A DNA stretch of 64,000 bases from Flavobacteriales bacterium (lineage in GTDB: Bacteria; Bacteroidota; Bacteroidia; Flavobacteriales_F; PHOS-HE28): assembly GCA_016713875.1 (NCBI GenBank), contig JADJOI010000003.1:682001-746000 (forward strand), written 5' to 3'. This document shows positions 50,606 to 58,912 of this stretch, one piece after another. Numbering within the stretch: position 1 is the stretch's first letter; each line of letters opens with the position of its first letter. A model generated the notes under the pieces. It saw only the letters and a program-made list of their open reading frames with translations, made no database searches and was not told where the DNA came from. The translations under genes were made by a program, and so were the position numbers.

Positions 50606-51805
50606 GCCGATCGGCAGGGGGGAGGCCGCACGGACGGGCGCGGTGATGAGGCCGTCCAGCGTGTCCACCGCGCGCGCCCAGTCGAAGGTGGCCAGCACAT
50701 GGCGGTGCCCGTTCCCCGCGATCCGCCGACGTTCCTCCTCGTCCTTCAGCAGGCGCAGGATGTGGGCGGCGTAGCTCGCCGGGTCGTGGCCGATGAGGAT
50801 GCCCTCCCCGGGAGGAGCGCCCACCGCGTTGTTGGCCAGGGCCGAGGTGATGCACGGCATGCCCATCGCCATGGCCTCCAGCAGCTTGTTCTGCAGGCCG
50901 GTGCCGATCTGCATCGGCGCCACGAACACGCGCGCCGAGACGTAGCTCGTCCGGATGTCCTTCACCCAGCCGGTCACCGTGATCAGGGGGTCCTGCTCGG
51001 CGAGCTGCCGCACCCGCGGACTGGGGTCCACGCCGCTGATCAGGAGCGACACATCGGGCCGCTCCCGGCGCACCAGCGGCAGCACCTTGTTCACCAGGTA
51101 CAGCACGCTGTCGATGTTCGGCGGGTAGTTCATGTTCCCGGTGAACAGCAGATCGTGCGTCAGCTCGCCGGGGATCGGATGGAAGAACGTGGCGTCCACA
51201 CCGTTCGGGATCACCGTCATCCGCGCTCGTTCCGGGTGGTAGAGGTAGTCCCGGTCCTGCGCCGAGATGATGATCCGGTGGTCGAACAGGTCGAACATCA
51301 GGTTCTCATAGGCCTGCAATCGGCGGGTCTCCGTCAGCAACAGCGGCCGCAGCAGCGGGCTGCTGTTCTCGGTGCGACGCTCCATGCCCTTGCTCAGCGT
51401 GTCCATGTAGTCCAGCGTCTTGGGCAGGGAGAGGTGCCAGCGCACGTATTCGGTCGTGCGCACGAGCTGGCACAGCACATGGTCGGGGGCGAACCGGTCG
51501 ATGAGCGCATCCACGCGCCGCTGCGCTGCGGCATGGTGGAAGTAGGCGACCTGGAACGGCATGCGCGAGAACACGGCGGTGATCAGCTTCCACACGATGC
51601 GCCAGCGCGGCAGGTGGATGACCTCCAGGTGGTGGCAGAAGCTCCGCAGGTGGTCGAGGTGGTCCTTGTGGATGCGCTGGTCGTTGAGGCAGCAGAGCAG
51701 CACCTCATGACGTTCGGCCAGGCGTTTCACCAGGTGGTAGGCGCGGAGCTTGTCGCCCTTCTCCAGGGGATAAGGCACGCGGGAGAGCAGCACCAGCAGC
51801 CTCAT
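50603..51805 (-). CDS. Glycosyltransferase (GT4-like)
   Basis: 400 residues from the ATG at 51805. The N-terminal domain begins RLLVLLSRVPYPLEKGDKLRAY. The C-terminal nucleotide-sugar domain has FTGNMNYPPNIDSVLYLVNK, VRQLAEQDPLITVTGWV, the GTGLQNKLLEAMAMGMPCI acceptor/donor motif and ATFDWARAVDTLD. It resembles the TIGR03087-type glycosyltransferases near exopolysaccharide loci, but no exosortase is in the window. The start overlaps the stop of the upstream glycosyltransferase (ATGA), so the two probably act in the same glycan pathway. Confidence 0.85.
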   Translation of the reverse strand: MRLLVLLSRVPYPLEKGDKLRAYHLVKRLAERHEVLLCCLNDQRIHKDHLDHLRSFCHHLEVIHLPRWRIVWKLITAVFSRMPFQVAYFHHAAAQRRVDALIDRFAPDHVLCQLVRTTEYVRWHLSLPKTLDYMDTLSKGMERRTENSSPLLRPLLLTETRRLQAYENLMFDLFDHRIIISAQDRDYLYHPERARMTVIPNGVDATFFHPIPGELTHDLLFTGNMNYPPNIDSVLYLVNKVLPLVRRERPDVSLLISGVDPSPRVRQLAEQDPLITVTGWVKDIRTSYVSARVFVAPMQIGTGLQNKLLEAMAMGMPCITSALANNAVGAPPGEGILIGHDPASYAAHILRLLKDEEERRRIAGNGHRHVLATFDWARAVDTLDGLITAPVRAASPLPIG

Positions 51806-53001
51806 GTGCGCTTGAGGCTCCGGAGGAAGCCCACCAGGTCGTGGATGATGCGGGCATCGCTGTAGTGGCCCACGATGGTGGCCCTTGCGTGGGCGCCGAT
51901 GGTGGCCACCAGGCCCGGTTCGTCCAGTGCGCGGCCCATCTGTCGGGCGAAGGCCGCGGCGGTGTCCGCCAGCAGGATGTCGTGGCCGTCGGTAACGGAG
52001 ATGCCTTCGGCGCCGATGGTGGTGCTGATGACGCAACGGCCCATGGCCATGCCCTCGATGATCTTCACGCGCATGCCTCCTCCGCTGTGCAGGGGCACCA
52101 CCATCACATGCCGGTCGGCGATGTACTGTTCCGCGCTCTTCACGCGGCCCTTCACCTGCAGGCCGGGCAGGTCCAGGTGCAGCAGGTCATCGGGCATCCG
52201 GTTGCCGGCCAGGTGGAGCCGCGCGTCCGGGTGCCGGGCGATCACCCGCGGCCACACCTCGGCCACCAGCCACCGCACCCCTTCGAGGTTCGGCTCCCAG
52301 TCCATGCTGCCCAAGTGGAAGAACACCGGCCGTCCGCCGGGCAGCGGCCGGTCGTGCTCGGCGGGATCCACCCCGAACGGAATGGTGGCGATGGGTGTGC
52401 GCGCTCCGTGCGCCTCGAAGTGCGCGGCATCGGCGGGGCTGATGGCGGCCACGCCGTCCACCCGGTCCAGCACGGCCATCTCGTACTCCTTCAGCTGGCG
52501 GGCGAGGAAGCGGCGGTAGGGCCGTTTGATGAAGTTGCGCTCCCCGCTGGCGATGCGCTCCTGCAGCACATGCTCCAGGTTGTGCGAGCGCAGCACCACC
52601 GACGCATCGGTGTAGCGGCGGATGGTGGCGATGTAAGGGGTCATGAACAGGCTCTCCAGCAGCACCACGTCGAAGGGGTGGGCGCTGAGCACGCGGATGA
52701 GCGCGATGTCCATGTCCGGCGAGAAGAACCGGCTGATGTTGTAGTTGTCGGCCGTGATCAGGTCGGTGAAGGCGTCCACCACGTTGAGGCTCGTGTCCAC
52801 GAACACGCCCTGGATGTCGGTGGCCCGGGTGTACGCCTCGGGCAGCGCGTCGATGTCCAGGGGGTGCTTGGGGGTCCGGATGCACATGACCTTCACCATG
52901 TGGCCATCCGCCAGCAGGCCGCGCGTGAGGTTGTGCATGGCCTTGCTGCCGCCGTCAATGGGCGGGAAGGGGGGCTTATGGCACAGTTGAAGGATCCGCA
53001 T
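51802..53001 (-). CDS. Glycosyltransferase (GT4-like)
   Basis: 399 residues from the ATG at 53001. It starts RILQLCHKPPFPPIDGGSKA, typical of the GT4 acceptor domain. The C-terminal half has VFFHLGSMDWEPNLEGVRWL, GRVKSAEQYIADRHVMVVPL and SGGGMRVKIIEGMAMGRCVI. It is paralogous in layout to the next gene, which it overlaps by four bases. Its first 26 bases overlap the 3' end of the upstream permease gene, so the three genes form an envelope operon. Sugar specificity cannot be read from the sequence. Confidence 0.85.
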   Translation of the reverse strand: MRILQLCHKPPFPPIDGGSKAMHNLTRGLLADGHMVKVMCIRTPKHPLDIDALPEAYTRATDIQGVFVDTSLNVVDAFTDLITADNYNISRFFSPDMDIALIRVLSAHPFDVVLLESLFMTPYIATIRRYTDASVVLRSHNLEHVLQERIASGERNFIKRPYRRFLARQLKEYEMAVLDRVDGVAAISPADAAHFEAHGARTPIATIPFGVDPAEHDRPLPGGRPVFFHLGSMDWEPNLEGVRWLVAEVWPRVIARHPDARLHLAGNRMPDDLLHLDLPGLQVKGRVKSAEQYIADRHVMVVPLHSGGGMRVKIIEGMAMGRCVISTTIGAEGISVTDGHDILLADTAAAFARQMGRALDEPGLVATIGAHARATIVGHYSDARIIHDLVGFLRSLKRT

Positions 53002-54403
53002 CTCGCCGGCCGCGCAACAATGACCTGAGCCGGTACCAGCCGCGATAATAGGCATCGCGGTCCAACAGGGGGCTGTCGGTGGCGGCCTTCCACGTGAGCC
53101 AGATGCCGATGGGCAACAGCACGAGGCTGCTGATCCACATGCCGGGCCAGGGGGCCAGCTTCAGGCTGATGACGAGCTTCTCGGTGCTGAAGGAGACGAT
53201 GTGGAAGATGAGGAAGAAGACGATGGCGAACACCGTGGGCAGCCCCATGCCGCCCTTGCGGATGATGGCCCCGAGCGGCGCTCCGATGAAGAAGAAGATC
53301 AGGCAGGCGAAGGCGAGCATGAGCTTGCGGTGCCACTCCACGCCGTGCCGGGCGATCTGCTCCAGGCTGCCTTTCCGCTCCTCATCGGTGCGTTCCAGGA
53401 AGTTGATGGTGGCGCGTGCCATGTCGATCGCCTGGTCATGCACCGCCGGTGTGGGCACCGCCCCGGTGGCCGACGTGGGCAGGGGTCGGTCGACCGAATG
53501 GCTGTCGCGCAGAGGGCGGAAGGAGTTGTGCAGGTAGCTCATCTGCATTGTCACCCGCTCACGGAACGCGCTGGCGAGCGAGTCCTCGGTCCGCGCCAGC
53601 TGCCCGATCGTCTGCATCTTGTAGTTGTCCTTGAAGAGCTCCTCGTCGGTGCGTTGCAGACCGAGGCCGCTGAGGTCGAGGCGCACCACGTCCGTGGCGA
53701 AGGTGCCGTGCACCAAGGCATCCGTCCGACCCTTGCGGCCGGAGGGGTCGCGCGCATCGTAGAAATGGCCGTCGCGCAGCGTCAGCAGCAGGCTGCCGCC
53801 ATCGGCGCTGCGCTGCATGGTCCCGCTGCGGGCACGCACCACGGTGCGGTTCCCTTGGAACGGTTCACGATGGTCATAGATGAGCACATCCGCGAGGGTG
53901 CCGTCCTCGGCCTTGTCCCGCACCCGGATGCTGAGGCCGTCGATGCCGTTGTAGAACACGCCGGGACGCAGGTTCATCGCGGGCTTCTTGCGCGTCACGT
54001 CCCACAGCAGGCTGTGGAAGCGGAGGTTGGCCACCGGCAGCACGTTGTTGCTGAAGAGGAACGACAGGCCGGAGAGCAGCACGACCAGCACCACCAGCGG
54101 CCGCAGGATGCGGAAGAGGTGGAGCCCCGCCGAGCGCATGGGCACCAGCTCGCTGTTCTCGCCCAGCCCGCCCATGGTCATGATGGAGCTCAGCAGCACG
54201 GCCAGGGGCAGGGCCAGCGGCACGAAGCTCGCCGTGGCGTACACCAGCAGTTCGGTGAGGGTGTACCAGGGCAGCCCCTTGCCCATGAGGTCGTCGACGT
54301 ACTTCCACAGGAACTGCATGCTCAGGATGAAGAGCACGATGCCGAAGGTGACCACCAGCGGACCGAGGTAGGCCGCGATGATCATGCGGTGCAGGCGCTT
54401 CAT
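52976..54403 (-). CDS. LptF/LptG (YjgP/YjgQ) family permease
   Basis: 475 residues. It has the family layout of three N-terminal membrane segments (LVVTFGIVLFILSMQFLW, SFVPLALPLAVLLSSIMTM, FRILRPLVVLVVLLSGLSFL), a periplasmic beta-jellyroll domain (about 125-330) and three C-terminal membrane segments (LMLAFACLIFFFIGAPLGAI, VFAIVFFLIFHIVSF, ISSLVLLPIGIWLTW). LptF and LptG are the inner-membrane subunits of the lipopolysaccharide exporter. Bacteroidota often keep the paralogues at separate loci, so which one this is cannot be decided. A perfect TACCTTTG box lies upstream. Confidence 0.9.
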   Translation of the reverse strand: MKRLHRMIIAAYLGPLVVTFGIVLFILSMQFLWKYVDDLMGKGLPWYTLTELLVYATASFVPLALPLAVLLSSIMTMGGLGENSELVPMRSAGLHLFRILRPLVVLVVLLSGLSFLFSNNVLPVANLRFHSLLWDVTRKKPAMNLRPGVFYNGIDGLSIRVRDKAEDGTLADVLIYDHREPFQGNRTVVRARSGTMQRSADGGSLLLTLRDGHFYDARDPSGRKGRTDALVHGTFATDVVRLDLSGLGLQRTDEELFKDNYKMQTIGQLARTEDSLASAFRERVTMQMSYLHNSFRPLRDSHSVDRPLPTSATGAVPTPAVHDQAIDMARATINFLERTDEERKGSLEQIARHGVEWHRKLMLAFACLIFFFIGAPLGAIIRKGGMGLPTVFAIVFFLIFHIVSFSTEKLVISLKLAPWPGMWISSLVLLPIGIWLTWKAATDSPLLDRDAYYRGWYRLRSLLRGRRDADPSTVP

Positions 54404-54435
54404 CCGGATGGGGAAGGCGGCGGGGCCGCCGGGCG

Positions 54436-54443
54436 CAAAGGTA
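54436..54443 (-). promoter_or_regulatory. -7 promoter box TACCTTTG for the permease/glycosyltransferase operon
   Basis: Perfect TAnnTTTG on the reverse strand, 32 bases before the ATG at 54403. Confidence 0.52.
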
Positions 54444-54449
54444 CCGGCC

Positions 54450-55586
54450 TCAGGAGCCGATCACCCGCATGAGGTGCGCCACCTGCGAGGCCCAGAGCTG
54501 ACGCGCGCGCTCCAGGTCCTGCGGCCAGGCATGGTCCGTCACCACCAGGGCCACATCGTTCGTCATGGGGTCGATGCGGATCCGCAGCTCGAAGTAGGCG
54601 CCGGGGTCCTCGTCCTCCAGCCATCGGAAGCGCATGAGCTCGCCCGCCCGGCGGCCGATGCACAGGGCTTTCTGCACCTCACCGCCCCACTCGAAGGCGA
54701 ACTCGTCACCGCGCACGTTCACGTCGTCGCAGAACCATTCGCTGAAGCCGCTCGGCGTGCTGATCAGCTCGAAGAGCACATTGGGCGTGGAACGCATATA
54801 GAACTCCGCCTGGTATCGCTCCTTGATGGGACGTTTCAGGACGCGTGCCGGCTGTGCGGCGGGTTCCACGCCCATCATCACGGCCTGGATCGGGGCCGCG
54901 GGCGGCTTGTTCGCTGGAGCGCCCTTCTGCTTCGGGCTTGTGAGCGGTGGGGCCTGCTGCGGCGGAGCCGGCTTGGCCGGAGCGGGTTTCGGCGCGGCCT
55001 TGGGGGTCGTTGGTGGCGCCTTGGCGGCCGTGGGCTTGGTCACCACCTTGGTCGGTGCCTGGGCTCCGCTCGGGCCGGTACGGGGTCTTGATGCCGGTTT
55101 CGGCGGGGCTGCGGCTTTCCGTGGTGCGGGAGTTGGAACGGGCTTCTTCGCAACCGTCCTTTTCGCCACTGCGGACCTCACGGGCTGCTTCGGGGCGGCT
55201 TTCCGCACCGGGGTGGCGGCCTTGGGCTTCACCGCGGATCCCTTGGCCGGCGCCTTCTTCACCGGCTTGCGCGGCAGAGGTCGCGTGGTCTGCTTCTTCG
55301 CGGGTTTGCGCACCGCGATGCCGCCGGTCCGTTTCGAAGGCGGCGCAGCCGTCCGGCGTTCGGCCGGCTTGCTCGTGCGCGCCGCGGTCGGCTTCTTCGG
55401 GGCGGCCTTCCGTGCCTTCGCAACGGATGCGGCCTTTCCTGAGGCAGGACGGCCCCCTGGTTTCTTCTTGGTCGCCTTCTTCCGGTCGTTGGAGGCCGCT
55501 GGCCGTCCCTTGCCGGGCGCCGCTTTCCTCGGGGCGGGCCGGGCCGATCGGCGCGTTGGTTCAGGGTTCTTGCGGGACTTGGCCAT
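54450..55586 (-). CDS. START-like domain protein with a long histone-H1-like N-terminal tail
   Basis: 378 residues from the ATG at 55586. Residues 1 to about 250 consist almost only of Lys, Ala, Pro, Arg, Thr, Gly and Ser, with repeated units such as KKPVPTPAPRKAAAPPKPAS and KAAPKPAPAKPAPPQ. They are predicted disordered and strongly basic. Residues about 252-378 are the Bacteroidota START-like (SRPBCC) domain: RSTPNVLFELISTPSGFSEW, FRWLEDEDPGAYFELRIRID, WASQVAHLMRVIGS. The family is usually only about 130 residues. The tail suggests DNA or RNA binding (inference). Usually uncharacterised; no ligand known. Confidence 0.85.
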   Translation of the reverse strand: MAKSRKNPEPTRRSARPAPRKAAPGKGRPAASNDRKKATKKKPGGRPASGKAASVAKARKAAPKKPTAARTSKPAERRTAAPPSKRTGGIAVRKPAKKQTTRPLPRKPVKKAPAKGSAVKPKAATPVRKAAPKQPVRSAVAKRTVAKKPVPTPAPRKAAAPPKPASRPRTGPSGAQAPTKVVTKPTAAKAPPTTPKAAPKPAPAKPAPPQQAPPLTSPKQKGAPANKPPAAPIQAVMMGVEPAAQPARVLKRPIKERYQAEFYMRSTPNVLFELISTPSGFSEWFCDDVNVRGDEFAFEWGGEVQKALCIGRRAGELMRFRWLEDEDPGAYFELRIRIDPMTNDVALVVTDHAWPQDLERARQLWASQVAHLMRVIGS

Positions 55587-55593
55587 GGTCCGG

Positions 55594-55601
55594 GCAAGGT
55601 A
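55594..55601 (-). promoter_or_regulatory. -7 promoter box TACCTTGC for the START-like gene
   Basis: Reads TACCTTGC on the reverse strand, 7 bases before the ATG at 55586. Confidence 0.45.
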
Positions 55602-55658
55602 GAGATTCCCCACGCCTGTGCAAGAGGAGCGCGCCTCGGACCCGATCGGGCCTCCTGC

Positions 55659-55666
55659 TATATTTG
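55659..55666 (+). promoter_or_regulatory. -7 promoter box TATATTTG for tRNA-Met
   Basis: Perfect TAnnTTTG, 39 bases before the tRNA 5' end. Confidence 0.55.
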
Positions 55667-55705
55667 CCGCCCCTTTCGCCCGGCGCAGGCCTGGCCAAGG
55701 CCCAT

Positions 55706-55779
55706 GGCGCGGTAGCTCAGCTGGTTAGAGCGCAGGATTCATAATCCTGAGGTCGAGAGTTCAAGTCTCTCCCGCGCTA
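55706..55779 (+). tRNA. tRNA-Met (anticodon CAT), elongator type
   Basis: Acceptor GGCGCGG pairs with CCGCGCT (first pair G-U). The anticodon stem CAGGA/TCCTG holds the loop TTCATAA, and the T arm is GAGAG-TTCAAGT-CTCTC. The initiator features (C1 mismatch, three G-C pairs in the anticodon stem) are absent. A tRNA-Ile with modified CAT cannot be wholly excluded. CCA is not encoded. Confidence 0.93.
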
Positions 55780-55781
55780 CG

Positions 55782-55806
55782 AAGCCCCCTTCCCGGGGGC
55801 TTTTTC
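55782..55806 (+). terminator. Terminator after tRNA-Met
   Basis: AAGCCCCC, a 5-base loop, then GGGGGCTT followed by a TTT run. A strong rho-independent terminator. Confidence 0.85.
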
Positions 55807-55817
55807 GTACCGGACCC

Positions 55818-56264
55818 ATGATCAGCGCACCCGTTCGAACGGCCACCCTCGCCCTTTCCGTATGGCTGATGGGCTGCTCCGCGGAGGAAAAGGACTTCCG
55901 CGAGGTCGAGGTCAGGTCCGCCATCACCCACGTGATGGCCGAGCAGGAGGCGGCCTGGGACCGGGGCGACATCCGCGGCTTCATGGCCGGCTACACCGAA
56001 GCGGCCTGCTTCATCACGGCGAAGGAGCGCACGTGCGGGCGCGAGGCGGTGACCCAGCGCTACCTGAAGCGGTACCCGGACAAGTCGGCCATGGGCGACC
56101 TGCGGTTCGGCATCTCCGAGGTGCTCGCCGTGGGCCAGGAGCATGCGTGGTGCACCGGCACATGGACGCTGGTGCGGTCCGCCGACACCTTGAGCGGTGG
56201 ATTCAGCCTGTTGTGGCAGCGGGAGACTGATGGCTGGCGGGTGGTCCGCGACCACACCTATTGA
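55818..56264 (+). CDS. Lipoprotein with a SnoaL/DUF4440-like (NTF2 fold) domain
   Basis: 148 residues. Lipoprotein signal TLALSVWLMGCSAEE. The mature part begins VRSAITHVMAEQEAAWDRGD and contains GRDAV-like GREAVTQRYLKRYP, then WTLVRSADTLSGGFSLLW and GWRVVRDHTY. This order is that of DUF4440/SnoaL-like NTF2-fold proteins. Ligand or reaction unknown. A promoter box for the rhomboid gene starts 5 bases after its stop. Confidence 0.75.
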   Translation: MISAPVRTATLALSVWLMGCSAEEKDFREVEVRSAITHVMAEQEAAWDRGDIRGFMAGYTEAACFITAKERTCGREAVTQRYLKRYPDKSAMGDLRFGISEVLAVGQEHAWCTGTWTLVRSADTLSGGFSLLWQRETDGWRVVRDHTY

Positions 56265-56269
56265 GCCGC

Positions 56270-56277
56270 TACTTTCG
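56270..56277 (+). promoter_or_regulatory. -7 promoter box TACTTTCG for the rhomboid gene
   Basis: TACTTTCG lies 5 bases before the ATG at 56283, implying a nearly leaderless transcript. Confidence 0.45.
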
Positions 56278-56282
56278 CCGCC

Positions 56283-56906
56283 ATGTCCGCCACGGTGGTC
56301 ATCCTGGCCCTCACCGTCCTGGTGTCCGTGCTGGCGTTCCGCGATCGGCGCCTGTTCGACACGCTGGCCTTCGAGCCGTTCGTGGTGCATGCCCGGAACG
56401 ACCTCCATCGCTTCGTGACCCATGCCTTGGTGCATGCCGACTGGCCGCATCTGTTCGTCAACATGTACGTGCTGTACGGGTTCGGACCCTTCGTGGAGGG
56501 CTACCTCACCGGGCTCACACCGCTGCCCGGTTCGTGGTTGTTCGTCATTCTGTACGTCACGGCCGCCGTGGTGGCCTGTGTACCGGGCTACGGTCGCCAC
56601 AAGCACGACCCGCGCTATCGGGCGGTGGGGGCGAGCGGGGCGGTGTCCGCCGTGCTCTTCGCGCACATCCTCATCCTGCCGACGGCCGAAGTGGGCCTCT
56701 TCCTGCTGCCGTTCGGGCTGCCTTCGGCCGTCTTCGGCGCGCTCTACCTCATCTACGAAGGCACCATGCACCGGCGCGGTGGTGATCACGTGGCGCATGA
56801 CGCCCACCTGATGGGGGCGCTGCACGGCGTGCTCTTCGTGGTGGTGCTGCGTCCGGCCCTGGTGCCGGCCTTCTTCCATTCGCTCACCGAACTGCTCCCC
56901 GGATGA
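56283..56906 (+). CDS. Rhomboid family intramembrane serine protease
   Basis: 207 residues, about six membrane segments. The catalytic Ser is in the GASGAVSAVLFAH motif (about 118-130) and the catalytic His in HLMGALHG (about 178-185). HALVHADWPHLFVNMYVLY matches the conserved HxxxxHxxxN segment of helix 2. Rhomboids cut membrane proteins within the bilayer. It overlaps the next gene by four bases (ATGA). Confidence 0.9.
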   Translation: MSATVVILALTVLVSVLAFRDRRLFDTLAFEPFVVHARNDLHRFVTHALVHADWPHLFVNMYVLYGFGPFVEGYLTGLTPLPGSWLFVILYVTAAVVACVPGYGRHKHDPRYRAVGASGAVSAVLFAHILILPTAEVGLFLLPFGLPSAVFGALYLIYEGTMHRRGGDHVAHDAHLMGALHGVLFVVVLRPALVPAFFHSLTELLPG

Positions 56907-57397
56907 AGCCACGACCCGCGCTCTTCCTGGACCGTGACGGCGTGGTGAACCGCGAGCGTGGCGAGCATACCTGGCGTCTGGAGGACTTCGAGGTGCTGCC
57001 CGGTGTGGCGGAGGTGGTGGCCGCGTTCAACCGCAAGGGCTGGGCGGTGGTGATCGTGAGCAACCAGAGCGGCATCGGGCTGGGCCTGTACACCAGGGCC
57101 GACGTGGAGCGGCTGCATCGTTATCTTCACGACCACCTCCACCAGCACGGGGCCCACGTGGACGACATCCTCTACTGCCCGCACCACCCCTCGAAGGGGC
57201 GTTGCCTCTGCCGGAAGCCGTCGGCCCTGCTGATGGAGCGGGCCATCGCGCTTCACGGCATCGACCGGGCGCGCTCGGTGATGGTGGGCGATCGGGAGCG
57301 CGACATAGAGGCGGCGGCCGGCGTGGGGGTGCGCGGTGTGCTGATCCCCTCCAACGCGGGCCTCGCTGCGGCCCTGGAACACGCCGGCATCCCGTGA
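56903..57397 (+). CDS. HAD-family phosphatase, GmhB-like
   Basis: 164 residues. The nucleophile motif is FLDRDGVVNRERG (residues 8-20), motif II is IVSNQSGIG (about 51) and motif III/IV is VGDRERDIEAAAGVGV (about 132). The zinc loop CPHHPSKGRCLCRKP is typical of D-glycero-D-manno-heptose 1,7-bisphosphate phosphatase (GmhB) and the histidinol-phosphate phosphatase group. Lipopolysaccharide heptose synthesis is the likelier role, but the substrate cannot be settled. It overlaps the rhomboid gene upstream and sits 2 bases from the aminotransferase ATG. Confidence 0.87.
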   Translation: MKPRPALFLDRDGVVNRERGEHTWRLEDFEVLPGVAEVVAAFNRKGWAVVIVSNQSGIGLGLYTRADVERLHRYLHDHLHQHGAHVDDILYCPHHPSKGRCLCRKPSALLMERAIALHGIDRARSVMVGDRERDIEAAAGVGVRGVLIPSNAGLAAALEHAGIP

Positions 57398-57399
57398 GC

Positions 57400-58241
57400 A
57401 TGGAGCGCTTCGTCGACCTCAACGGAGAGCTGCTGCCGGCGGACCGGCCGGTGATCACGCTCGACAACCGGGCCTTCCACTATGGCGACGGGCTCTTCGA
57501 GAGCATCCGTGTGGTGAACGGCCGCCCACGCTTCCTCGACGCGCACTGGGCGCGCTTGGTGGAGGGCTGCAAGCTGCTGCGCATCGACCTGCCCGCCGGG
57601 TTCGACCGCGATGCACTGGAACGCGCCATCATCCGGCTGGCCGAACGTAACGCCGTGCGCAGCGCCCGCTGCCGGCTCACCCTTTTTCGCGATGCCCGTG
57701 GCCACTACCGGCCGGACGGGCATCGGGGCGGTTACGCCATCGAGGTGACCCCGTTGATGGAGGAGACGTACACGCTGAACGAGCGCGGGCTGATGGTCGA
57801 CATCTACCCCGACATGCGCAAGCCGGTGAACGCGCTGGCCGTGCACAAGACGCTGAACTGCCAGTACTACGTGATGGCCTCCCTGTGGAGCGAGGCGCGC
57901 GGGCTGGATGATTGCCTGCTGCAGAACGACAGGGGCAACATCATCGAGAGCAGCACCGGCAACCTCTTCATCGTGAGCAACGGTGTGCTGTACACGCCGT
58001 CGCTCGCGGATGGCTGCCTGGGCGGCGTCATGCGGATGCAGGTGATCAACCTGGCCCTGGCGAACGGCATCAAGGTGTACGAATGCTCGCTGAACCCGCA
58101 GAACCTGCTGGCCGCCGACGAGCTCTTCTTCACCAACGCCGTGCGCGGGTGCAGTGGGTGGCCACCTACCGCACGAAGCGCTACACGCACCGCATGGCCC
58201 AGCTGGTGATCGACCTGCTGGCGCGCAGCGTGGTCAATTGA
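57400..58241 (+). CDS. Class IV PLP aminotransferase (branched-chain type), frameshifted near 58148
   Basis: About 280 residues after repair, the normal length. FHYGDGLFESIRVVNGRPRF (about 26-45) and LLQNDRGNIIESSTGNLFIV with SLADGCLGGVMR mark the fold. The PLP-binding Lys is in AVHKTLNCQYYV (about 148). The first frame reads FFTNAVRG and then goes astray; the frame starting about 58150 continues VQWVATYRTKRYTHRMAQL to the stop at 58241. Restoring one G to GGG at 58147-58149 gives NAVRGVQWVA, the expected family sequence. Substrate could be branched-chain amino acids, D-alanine or aminodeoxychorismate. An alternative GTG start at 57394 overlaps the HAD stop. The 3' end overlaps yqgE by 8 bases. 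Confidence 0.87.
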
Positions 58242-58821
58242 GGGCCGGGTCGTCGGGAAAGTTGGCCAGCGGGGCGAAGGCCTTGCCCATGGCGCGCAGC
58301 GAATCGCCCCAGAGGTCCTTCACCTGGGTGTTCATCACGTGCCGCTTGGTGGCCTGGGCCACGATCCACGACCGTTGGCCCAACTCTTTCTCCAGCTGCT
58401 GCTCGCCCCAGCCGGAATACCCGACGAAGAAGCGCACGTGGCGGGACAGCCGCGGGTCGGCGGTGAGCAGGGCGCGCAGCTGGTCGAAGTCGCCGCCCAT
58501 GTGCACGCCGTCCATCACCTCCAGGCTGCCCTCCACACGGGTACCGAAGGTGTGCAGGTAGTAGAGGTTGCCGCTCTGCACGGGACCTCCGATGCTCACG
58601 CGCGTATGGATGGGCGGCATGTTCTCCATGAGGTCGCCGATGTCCATGTCGAGGTAGCGGTTGAGCACGAAGCCGAACGAACCCTCTGCGTTGTGCTCGC
58701 ACAGCAGCACCACCGTCCGCCGGAAGTAGGGGTCCGGCAGGTAGGGTTCGCTGATCAGCAGACGGCCGCGCGCCGGGTCCACCGTGCTCTCCGGATCAAG
58801 GTCGAGGAGGTCCCTGCCCAT
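58234..58821 (-). CDS. yqgE: YqgE/AlgH family protein
   Basis: 195 residues, usual length. The N-terminus GRLLISEPYLPDPYFRRTVV is the family signature, followed by FGFVLNRYL, GGPVQSGNLYYLHT, FVGYSGWGEQQLEKEL and WIVAQA. The fold is known but the function is not; in Bacteroidota it often lies near HU and fmt, as here. Its stop overlaps the aminotransferase stop in TCAATTGA. A TACCTTGA box lies 12 bases before the start. Confidence 0.93.
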   Translation of the reverse strand: MGRDLLDLDPESTVDPARGRLLISEPYLPDPYFRRTVVLLCEHNAEGSFGFVLNRYLDMDIGDLMENMPPIHTRVSIGGPVQSGNLYYLHTFGTRVEGSLEVMDGVHMGGDFDQLRALLTADPRLSRHVRFFVGYSGWGEQQLEKELGQRSWIVAQATKRHVMNTQVKDLWGDSLRAMGKAFAPLANFPDDPALN

Positions 58822-58833
58822 CGTGTGCGGTGG

Positions 58834-58841
58834 TCAAGGTA
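58834..58841 (-). promoter_or_regulatory. yqgE: -7 promoter box TACCTTGA for yqgE
   Basis: Reads TACCTTGA on the reverse strand, 12 bases before the ATG at 58821. Confidence 0.4.
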
Positions 58842-58885
58842 AGGTCGAACGGATCGCTGCGCATCGTGCTACGGCCATGAACGGA

Positions 58886-58893
58886 TATCTTCG
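58886..58893 (+). promoter_or_regulatory. pdxH: -7 promoter box TATCTTCG for pdxH
   Basis: TATCTTCG lies 19 bases before the ATG at 58913. It sits after the in-frame ATG at 58877 and so excludes that start. Confidence 0.52.
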
Positions 58894-58912
58894 ACGCCAT
58901 CAAACGGGAAGC

